Source: Raineyella sp964528755 (GTDB lineage: Bacteria; Actinomycetota; Actinomycetes; Propionibacteriales; Propionibacteriaceae). Taken from it: a DNA stretch of 19,199 nucleotides. The notes under the pieces were generated by a model. The model saw nothing but the letters and a program-made list of their open reading frames with translations, had not been told where the DNA came from and searched no databases. The stretch's first letter is position 1; each line of letters starts with the position of its first letter. Where the stretch lies: positions 1 to 19,199 of the forward strand of contig CAZGWN010000077.1 in assembly GCA_964528755.1 (NCBI GenBank). Direction: 5' to 3'. Position numbers and translations under genes: made by a program. Below are positions 13,201 to 19,199 of this stretch, piece after piece.

Positions 13201-14457
13201 GTGACCGACCCGTTGATCGAGAGCCTCGTCCGCGCCGTCGACGCACAGCCCGACGACATGCCGCTGCGGCGACATCTTGCCTCCCTCCTGCTCGCTGCCG
13301 GCCGTCCGGCGGAGGCGTTGACCCACGCCGCCCGCGCCCTGTCGGTCGACCCGGCCGACGCCGAGGCGCTGGTGTTGCTGCAGCGCGCGACGGGTGCCCT
13401 GGCCGGGCCGGGACCCGGGGACCCCGCACCGGCTCCGCGCGTGGAAGCGGAGGAAGCGGGGGACCCGGTCGGCTTCGACTGGCGCAGCGCCGAGCAACAG
13501 TTCCCCGAAGCTCCGGCGCCGAAGTTCGTCCGGGACGAGGAGGCCGAGCCGACCGAGGACGACCGGGTGCCGATGGACGCCTGGGACGTCGAGTCGTCGG
13601 CGGTGCGGCTGGCCGACGTCGCCGGCATGGAGGACGTGAAGCGGGCCCTGGACATCTCCTTCCTCGGCCCGCTGCGCAACCCGGACCTGCGCCGGCTGTA
13701 CGGCAAGAGCCTGCGCGGCGGGCTGTTGATGTACGGCCCGCCGGGCTGCGGCAAGACGTACCTGGCCCGGGCCGTCGCCGGGGAGATGGGTGCGGCCTTC
13801 ATGTCCGTCACCTCGGCCGACGTGCTGGACATGTGGACCGGCCGAAGCGAACGCAACATGCAGGCGGTGTTCCGGCAGGCCCGCCGGCACGCGCCGGTGG
13901 TGCTGTTCTTCGACGAACTCGACGCGATCGGCCAACGCCGATCCAGTGCGTCGGCCAGCCCCGCGCTGCGCAACACGATCAACACGCTGCTCGGTGAACT
14001 CGACGGCGTGCAGACCGACAACGAGGGGCTGTTCGTGCTGGCCGCGACCAACCAGCCCTGGGACATCGACCCGGCGCTGCGCCGACCCGGCCGGTTCGAC
14101 CGGACCGTGCTGGTGCTGCCGCCCGACCGCACCGCCCGCGCGGCGATCTTCCGCCATCACCTCGCCGACCGCCCGATCGAGGGGATCGACCCGGACTGGC
14201 TGGCCCGCCACACCGACGGGATGACCGGCGCCGACATCGCCCGGGTCTGCGAGGAGGCGGTCGAGCTGGCGCTGGCCGACTCGGTCCGCACCGGGACGGC
14301 CCGGATGATCACCATGGCCGATCTGAAGGCCGCGCTCGGGCATGCCCGGCCGTCGGCGGACGGCTGGTTCGACACCGCGCGCAATGTCGTCACCTTCGCC
14401 AACAACGGGGAGTACGACGAGCTGCGCGACTGGATGCGGGCCAGGAAGATGCTGTGA
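13201..14457 (+). CDS. AAA+ ATPase with N-terminal TPR-like region
   Basis: 418 aa. Residues about 5-65 look like one or two TPR helices (PLRRHLASLLLAAGRPAEALTHAARALSVDP), then an acidic linker at 70-130, then a FtsH/Cdc48-type AAA module: Walker A GPPGCGKT 179-186, Walker B VVLFFDELD around 233-241 with Glu239, sensor Asn284 and RRPGRFDR 294-301 carrying the arginine fingers. The C-terminal lid follows (GMTGADIARVCEEAVELA). There is no protease domain. The catalytic residues are intact, so it is probably an unfoldase or remodelling ATPase; the substrate is unknown. The next gene starts within its stop codon (GTGA), making a coupled pair with a TPR membrane protein. Confidence 0.88.
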   Translation: MTDPLIESLVRAVDAQPDDMPLRRHLASLLLAAGRPAEALTHAARALSVDPADAEALVLLQRATGALAGPGPGDPAPAPRVEAEEAGDPVGFDWRSAEQQFPEAPAPKFVRDEEAEPTEDDRVPMDAWDVESSAVRLADVAGMEDVKRALDISFLGPLRNPDLRRLYGKSLRGGLLMYGPPGCGKTYLARAVAGEMGAAFMSVTSADVLDMWTGRSERNMQAVFRQARRHAPVVLFFDELDAIGQRRSSASASPALRNTINTLLGELDGVQTDNEGLFVLAATNQPWDIDPALRRPGRFDRTVLVLPPDRTARAAIFRHHLADRPIEGIDPDWLARHTDGMTGADIARVCEEAVELALADSVRTGTARMITMADLKAALGHARPSADGWFDTARNVVTFANNGEYDELRDWMRARKML

Positions 14458-15536
14458 GCACCGCCGTCGACGAGCTGAGCGAACGGGGCCGGCTGCTGCT
14501 GGGGGCGGGTCGGTACGACGACGCGGTGCGCCTGCTGTCCCGGGCGCTTGCGCAGGACCCGGACGATCCGCGGGCGCTGGCGCTGATGGCGGGCGCGCTC
14601 TACGGTACGGACGAGCCGGAGCGGGCTCTGGACACCGCCCGCCGGGCGCTGGCCCGCAACCCCGGCGAGATCTATGCGTTGCGGATCGCCGGCTGGGCCT
14701 GTGACCGGCTCGGGAACTACGAGGGCGCGCGGGCGTACGCCCTGGAGGTGGTCCGGCGCGCGCCGGACGACTGGCGTTCCCACGCCGACGCGGCGACCCA
14801 ACTGGTGCGGCTCCGCGCGGACCTGCCGACGGCGCGGGCCGCCGCCCGCGAGGCGGTCCGGCTCGGCCCGCAGGAGGCCGGCGCGCACTTCGCCATGGGC
14901 CTGGTCGCCCAGACCGACAAGACGTACGAGGTGGCCCGCAGGGCCTACCAGGAGACCCTGCGGCTGGCACCCGACCATGCCATGGCGCGCAACAACCTGG
15001 CCGTGCTCGAGTTGCGCCGGGGCCGGGTGGGGCAGGGGATGCGCGGGGTCGTCGACGCGCTTCGGCTCGATCCGGGCATGGCAGCGGCCCGCACCAACAT
15101 CGACGTGGTGGTCTCCCAACTGATCCATCGCGCCGCCGTCCCGGTCTCGTTCGGCTGGGTGGTGGCCAACAGCGTCCAGGCGCAGCTCACCGATCTGGCC
15201 TGGCCGGCCCGGCTGACCGGGGTGCCGGTCGTGCTGGCGATCCCGCTCGTCTGGTGGCTGCGCGCCCGCCCGGCCCTCGCCGCCATCCCGCGCTCGTACG
15301 GCCCGTTCCTGCGTGGGTTCCCCCGCCGCGAGCCGTGGCTGACCGCACGGGCCGTCCTGCTCGGTCTTGCGTACCTGGTGCTGCTGGCCGGGGCGGTGCT
15401 GGGCGTCGTCGGCCCGCGCGGCAGCCACTGGGGGATGGTGGGCTCGCTGGCGGTCGTTCCGCTGATCCTGAGCCTGGTGGCACTGGTCGTCGCGGCCCGG
15501 GTCGGCTCGCGCCAGGAGCGCGCGGCGGACCGCTAG
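14454..15536 (+). CDS. TPR protein with C-terminal membrane segments
   Basis: 360 aa. Residues about 5-210 contain five or more TPR-like helix pairs (LLLGAGRYDDAVRLLSRALAQDPDDP, ALDTARRALARNPGE, AHFAMGLVAQTDKTYEVARRAYQETLRLAPDHAMARNNLAVL). Hydrophobic segments at 252-269, 297-320 and 327-349 anchor it in the membrane, so the TPR domain is probably cytoplasmic. The GTG at 14454 shares bases with the TGA of the AAA+ gene. A plausible model is a membrane-bound TPR scaffold that works with the ATPase, but this rests only on gene order, and the function is unknown. It ends just before the pyruvate carboxylase promoter. Confidence 0.83.
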   Translation: MSTAVDELSERGRLLLGAGRYDDAVRLLSRALAQDPDDPRALALMAGALYGTDEPERALDTARRALARNPGEIYALRIAGWACDRLGNYEGARAYALEVVRRAPDDWRSHADAATQLVRLRADLPTARAAAREAVRLGPQEAGAHFAMGLVAQTDKTYEVARRAYQETLRLAPDHAMARNNLAVLELRRGRVGQGMRGVVDALRLDPGMAAARTNIDVVVSQLIHRAAVPVSFGWVVANSVQAQLTDLAWPARLTGVPVVLAIPLVWWLRARPALAAIPRSYGPFLRGFPRREPWLTARAVLLGLAYLVLLAGAVLGVVGPRGSHWGMVGSLAVVPLILSLVALVVAARVGSRQERAADR

Positions 15537-15539
15537 ACT
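15534..15539 (+). promoter_or_regulatory. -10 hexamer TAGACT, promoter of pyruvate carboxylase
   Basis: TAGACT overlaps the stop codon of the TPR gene. A start near 15546 gives a leader of about 43 nt. No clear -35 is visible. Confidence 0.45.
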
Positions 15540-15574
15540 GCCCTGTGGCCTGACTCACGGGTTTGTCCTGGATC

Positions 15575-15581
15575 GGAGAGG
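15575..15581 (+). promoter_or_regulatory. Ribosome binding site of pyruvate carboxylase (GGAGAGG)
   Basis: GGAGAGG 7 bases before ATG at 15589. Unlike many genes here, this one has a leader with a strong Shine-Dalgarno. Confidence 0.65.
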
Positions 15582-15588
15582 TGTCCGC

Positions 15589-18500
15589 ATGTTCTCGAAA
15601 ATCCTCGTCGCCAATCGTGGTGAGATCGCCGTCCGGGCCTTCCGGGCCGCGGTCGAGCTGGGCGCACGAACCGTCGCCGTCTTCCCGTACGAGGACCGTG
15701 GCGCGGTGCACCGGATCAAGGCCGACGAGTCGTATCTGATCGGGGAGCGCGGCCACCCGGTCCGGGCCTACCTCGACATCGACGAGATCATCCGGGCCGC
15801 CGAGGAGTCCGGGGCGGACGCCATCTACCCCGGCTACGGCTTCCTGTCGGAGAACCCGGACCTCGCCGAGGCCTGTGCCCGGCACGGGATCAGTTTCATC
15901 GGCCCGTCGAAGACGACCCTGGAGATGGCCGGCAACAAGAAGCACGCCATCGAGCGGGCCCGGGCGGCCGGCATCCCGACCCTGCGCTCCAGCGAGCCGT
16001 CGACCGACCCCGCCTTCCTGGCGGCGGAGGCCGAACGGATCGGGTTCCCGGTGTTCGTCAAGGCGGTCGCCGGTGGCGGTGGCCGCGGCATGCGCCGGGT
16101 CGACGATCCGGCGCGACTGCAGGCCTCCATCGAGGCGGCGATGCGGGAGGCGGCGTCGGCCTTCGGTGACCCGACCGTCTTCATCGAGCAGGCCGTCGGC
16201 CGGCCCCGCCACATCGAGGTGCAGGTGCTGGCCGACCAGCAGGGCAACACCATCCACCTGTTCGAGCGCGACTGCTCGATCCAGCGCCGCCACCAGAAGG
16301 TCGTCGAGCTCGCCCCGGCACCCGGCATCGGCGAGGAGCTGCGGGCCGCGCTGACCCGCGACGCGGTGGCCTTCGCCCGCTCGATCGACTACACCTGTGC
16401 CGGCACCGTCGAGTTCCTCGTCGAGACGCAGGGCCCGCACGCCGGCGAGCACCATTTCATCGAGATGAACCCGCGGATCCAGGTCGAGCACACCGTCACC
16501 GAGGAGATCACCGGGGTCGACCTGGTCCAGTCGCAGATGCGGGTCGCGTCGGGGGAGAGCCTGGACGACCTCGGGCTGCACCAGGACGACATCCACATCA
16601 TCGGCGCGGCGATGCAGTGCCGGATCACCACCGAGGACCCGTCGAACGGGTTCCGACCCGACACCGGCACGATCACCGCGTACCGGTCGGCCGCCGGCGC
16701 CGGCGTACGCCTGGACGGCGGGACCGCCGCGACCGGCGCCCAGATCAGCCCCCACTTCGATTCGCTACTGGTCAAGCTGACCTGCCGGGGCCGGACCTTC
16801 GAGCAGGCGGTCGCCCGGGCGCGGCGGGCGCTGATGGAGTTCCGGGTCCGCGGCGTCGCCACGAACATCCGCTTCCTGCGGGCCGTGTTGGAGGATCCCG
16901 ACTTCGTCGCCGGCAACATCTCCACCGCCTTCATCGACGAGCGGCCCTATCTGCTCAAGGCGCGGCCGTCGGCCGACCGTGGCACCAAGGTGCTCACCTG
17001 GCTCGCCGACGTCACCGTCAACAAGCCGCACGGCGTGGCGCCGACGACCACCCGGCCGCGGGAGAAGCTGCCCACGATCGACCTGCGGACGCCCGCGCCG
17101 GCAGGCTTCCGCCAGCAGCTCGCCGAACTCGGCCCCGAGGGCTTCGCGGCGGCGCTGCGGGCGTCGGACGCGCTCGAGGTCACCGACACGACCTTCCGCG
17201 ACGCACACCAGTCCCTGCTCGCGACGCGGATGCGGACCTTCGACCTGGCGCTCGTCGCCCCGTACGTCCAGCGGATGCTGCCCGGTCTGTTCTCGGTCGA
17301 GGCGTGGGGCGGGGCGACCTACGACGTGGCGTTGCGTTTCCTCGGGGAGGACCCGTGGGAGCGGCTGGGCGTGCTGCGTGAGGCGATGCCGGGGATCCCG
17401 CTGCAGATGTTGCTGCGTGGTCGCAACACCGTCGGCTACACGCCCTATCCGACCGAGGTGACCGACGCCTTCGTCCACGAGGCGGCCGACACCGGTGTCG
17501 ACATCTTCCGGATCTTCGACGCCCTCAACGACGTCGACCAGATGGCCCCGGCGATCAAGGCGGTCCGCGACACGCCGGCGGTGGCCGAGGTGGCGATGTG
17601 TTACTCGGGCAACATGCTCGACCCGGGCGAGACCATCTACACCCTCGACTACTACCTGCACCTGGCCGATCAGATCGTGGCGACCGGGGCGCACATCCTG
17701 GCGATCAAGGACATGGCCGGGCTGCTGCGGGCGCCCGCCGCGGGCAAGTTGGTGGCCGCACTGCGGGAACGGTTCGACCTGCCGGTGCACCTGCACACCC
17801 ACGACACCGCCGGGGGCCAGTTGGCCACCCTCATCGTGGCGGCCCAGGCCGGGGTCGATGCGGTCGACGTGGCCGCCGCGCCGATGGCGGGCACGACCTC
17901 CCAGGTGTCGGCGTCGGCCCTGGTCGCGGCGACCGCCGGGACCGAGCGGGAGACCCGGCTCGACCTGCGGGCGGTGACCGACCTGGAGCCGTACTGGGAA
18001 CAGGTCCGCAAGATCTACCGGCCCTTCGAGTCGGGGCTCGGCGCGCCGACCGGGCGGGTCTACGACCACGAGATCCCCGGCGGCCAGTTGTCGAACCTGC
18101 GCCAGCAGGCAGCGGCGCTCGGCCTGGCCGACAAGTTCGAGCAGATCGAGAACATGTACGCCGCCGCGGACCGGATCCTCGGCCGGCCGAGCAAGGTCAC
18201 CCCGTCCTCGAAGGTGGTCGGCGACCTCGCCCTGCACCTGGTCGCCGTCGGAGCCGACCCGGCGGCATTCGCCGAGGATCCGGCGTCCTTCGACGTCCCC
18301 GACTCGGTGATCGGCTTCCTGTCCGGCGACCTGGGCACCCCGCCCGGCGGCTGGCCCGAACCGTTCCGCACCAAGGCCCTGCGGGGGCGTACGGTGCGGA
18401 CCCCCGAGAGCAGCGTCTCGCCGGAGGACGCGGAGCTGCTGGCCCGGCCCGGACGGACCCGCCAGGAGGCCCTCAACCGGCTGCTGTTCCCGGGCCCGAC

Positions 18501-18990
18501 CAAGGAGTTCGCCGACGCCCGGTCGACCTACGGGGACCTGTCGCGGATGAACACGCTGGACTACCTGTACGGCCTGGCCCCCGAGGAGGAGCACGTCGTC
18601 AACCTCGGCAAGGGCGTCGACCTGCTGATCGGGCTGGAGGCGATCAGCGACGCGGACCGGCGCGGCTTCCGTACGGTGATGATCGACCTCAACGGGCAGA
18701 CCCGCCCGATCCGGGTCCGGGACCGGTCGGTGACGACCGACGTCGCGGTCGCCGAGCGGGCCGACGCGAGCAATCCCGGACATGTCGCCGCTCCGTTCCA
18801 GGGCGTGGCGACGGTGTCCGTGGCGGTCGGTGACCGGGTCGAGGCCGGCCAGGCGGTCGCCACGATCGAGGCGATGAAGATGGAGGCCGCGATCACGGCC
18901 GGGACGGGCGGCGTGGTGGACCGGGTCGTCGTCAGTGGTCCGCGCCAGGTCCAGGGCGGGGACCTGCTGGTGGTGCTCCGGCCGGAGTAG
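15589..18990 (+). CDS. pyc: Pyruvate carboxylase
   Basis: 1133 aa single-chain biotin enzyme that converts pyruvate, bicarbonate and ATP to oxaloacetate, acting as an anaplerotic step in the cytoplasm. Domain order is complete: biotin carboxylase (about 1-460; ILVANRGEIA, glycine-rich loop GGGGRGM at 162-168, EMNPRIQVEH from 292), carboxyltransferase (about 530-800; TFRDAHQSLLATR with Asp538, carboxylated-lysine candidate Lys707 in AIKDMAG, metal ligands His736 and His738 in HLHTHD), the tetramerisation region, and a biotin carrier domain with EAMKME, where Lys1097 is the biotin site. Length matches actinobacterial Pyc. The CT domain uses pyruvate-type motifs, so this is not an acetyl/propionyl-CoA carboxylase. 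Own promoter and strong ribosome binding site. Confidence 0.97.
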   Translation: MFSKILVANRGEIAVRAFRAAVELGARTVAVFPYEDRGAVHRIKADESYLIGERGHPVRAYLDIDEIIRAAEESGADAIYPGYGFLSENPDLAEACARHGISFIGPSKTTLEMAGNKKHAIERARAAGIPTLRSSEPSTDPAFLAAEAERIGFPVFVKAVAGGGGRGMRRVDDPARLQASIEAAMREAASAFGDPTVFIEQAVGRPRHIEVQVLADQQGNTIHLFERDCSIQRRHQKVVELAPAPGIGEELRAALTRDAVAFARSIDYTCAGTVEFLVETQGPHAGEHHFIEMNPRIQVEHTVTEEITGVDLVQSQMRVASGESLDDLGLHQDDIHIIGAAMQCRITTEDPSNGFRPDTGTITAYRSAAGAGVRLDGGTAATGAQISPHFDSLLVKLTCRGRTFEQAVARARRALMEFRVRGVATNIRFLRAVLEDPDFVAGNISTAFIDERPYLLKARPSADRGTKVLTWLADVTVNKPHGVAPTTTRPREKLPTIDLRTPAPAGFRQQLAELGPEGFAAALRASDALEVTDTTFRDAHQSLLATRMRTFDLALVAPYVQRMLPGLFSVEAWGGATYDVALRFLGEDPWERLGVLREAMPGIPLQMLLRGRNTVGYTPYPTEVTDAFVHEAADTGVDIFRIFDALNDVDQMAPAIKAVRDTPAVAEVAMCYSGNMLDPGETIYTLDYYLHLADQIVATGAHILAIKDMAGLLRAPAAGKLVAALRERFDLPVHLHTHDTAGGQLATLIVAAQAGVDAVDVAAAPMAGTTSQVSASALVAATAGTERETRLDLRAVTDLEPYWEQVRKIYRPFESGLGAPTGRVYDHEIPGGQLSNLRQQAAALGLADKFEQIENMYAAADRILGRPSKVTPSSKVVGDLALHLVAVGADPAAFAEDPASFDVPDSVIGFLSGDLGTPPGGWPEPFRTKALRGRTVRTPESSVSPEDAELLARPGRTRQEALNRLLFPGPTKEFADARSTYGDLSRMNTLDYLYGLAPEEEHVVNLGKGVDLLIGLEAISDADRRGFRTVMIDLNGQTRPIRVRDRSVTTDVAVAERADASNPGHVAAPFQGVATVSVAVGDRVEAGQAVATIEAMKMEAAITAGTGGVVDRVVVSGPRQVQGGDLLVVLRPE

Positions 18991-18998
18991 GGGCGCGG

Positions 18999-19096
18999 GG
19001 TCCTGCGGGTGGGGTCCTGCGGGCCGGGTCGTGCGGACCGGCGCCTGCGGGCTGGGGCCTGCGGACCGGCGCCTGCGGACCGGCGCCTGCGGACCC
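18999..19096. repeat. 14-bp tandem repeat, seven copies
   Basis: Seven consecutive 14-base units (starts 18999, 19013, 19027, 19041, 19055, 19069, 19083), each with a CCTGCGG core (CGTGCGG in the third). The last units GCGCCTGCGGACCG are nearly identical and the first ones more diverged. It begins 8 bases after the pyruvate carboxylase stop. Confidence 0.85.
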
Positions 19097-19125
19097 AAAC
19101 GCGGCGCGCAGTAACACCCGCGGCC

Positions 19126-19153
19126 GGGAGGCCCCCCGCGGGGGGGACCTCCC
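19126..19153. terminator. Strong GC hairpin, possible terminator after pyc
   Basis: GGGAGGCCCCCC, loop GCG, GGGGGG, bulged A, CCTCCC: a 12-bp stem with one bulge. There is no T-tract, so classical intrinsic termination is uncertain, but such hairpins at gene ends are common in high-GC actinobacteria. Confidence 0.45.
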
Positions 19154-19162
19154 GCCGCCGTT

Positions 19163-19198
19163 GGCCCCCAGGGGCCCCGGCCGGGCCCCCGGGGGCCC
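19163..19198. repeat. Cluster of GC palindromes at window end
   Basis: GGCCCC-CA-GGGGCC (19163-19176) and a perfect 16-bp palindrome GGGCCCCC/GGGGGCCC (19183-19198). These are very stable structures and may be why an assembly contig would stop here. Confidence 0.5.
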
Positions 19199-19199
19199 C

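Noticed and set aside
18999..19096. Repeat array considered as CRISPR
   Set aside because: The units are directly adjacent 14-mers without spacers and there are no cas genes.
16765..19098. Minus-strand ORF of 777 codons
   Set aside because: Antisense to pyruvate carboxylase, which is complete and well conserved; the N-terminal part merely translates the tandem repeat.

Overview
The window is high-GC, densely packed DNA that looks like the chromosome of an actinobacterium. The evidence is the set of actinobacterial core families (XPB/Ercc3-type helicase with its helicase-associated partner, a CspB-type cold-shock protein with a C-terminal extension, DUF3027, a large single-chain pyruvate carboxylase), the frequent GTG starts, and many genes that appear to begin at or next to the transcript 5' end (TANNNT-like hexamer 6-7 nt before the start). 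The left edge carries the first 148 codons of nifH on the minus strand, so the organism is probably a diazotroph. From memory, the NifH sequence looks more like anaerobe-type NifH than Frankia-type NifH. A Propionibacteriaceae-like host is a guess, not something the sequence proves.

Layout. 1-446 (-): 5' part of nifH. 447-957: a long, comparatively AT-rich divergent control region. It holds a good IdeR/DtxR-like iron box (660-678), a perfect 8-bp dyad inside two opposed GlnR-like half-sites (602-639), another inverted repeat (577-596) and a possible 30-codon ORF with a strong ribosome binding site (802-894). 958-1362 (+): HTH plus TOBE (Mop) molybdate-sensing type regulator. 1399-5571 (+): five plus-strand genes: M19 dipeptidase, divergent CutC-like protein, PaiB-like FMN-binding protein, NUDIX hydrolase and a DUF4185 protein. 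5575-10172 (-): XPB helicase (with a 23-codon leader ORF), helicase-associated protein and a proline-rich membrane protein. 10377-18990 (+): cold-shock protein, DUF3027, NCS2 purine permease, an overlapping AAA+ ATPase/TPR-membrane protein pair, and pyruvate carboxylase. 18991-19199: a 14-bp tandem repeat and strong GC hairpins.

How the parts may work together. The most interesting region is 447-1362: a nitrogenase gene facing a molybdenum-sensor-type gene across a leader with iron-box-like and nitrogen-box-like sites. This would fit joint control of nitrogenase by iron, molybdenum and nitrogen status, but the control itself is inference. The minus-strand cluster 5575-10172 is a DNA-repair/helicase neighbourhood in which the two helicase-related proteins share a recognisable domain. 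The AAA+/TPR pair (13201-15536) is translationally coupled and has no assigned function. The remaining genes look like ordinary housekeeping genes.
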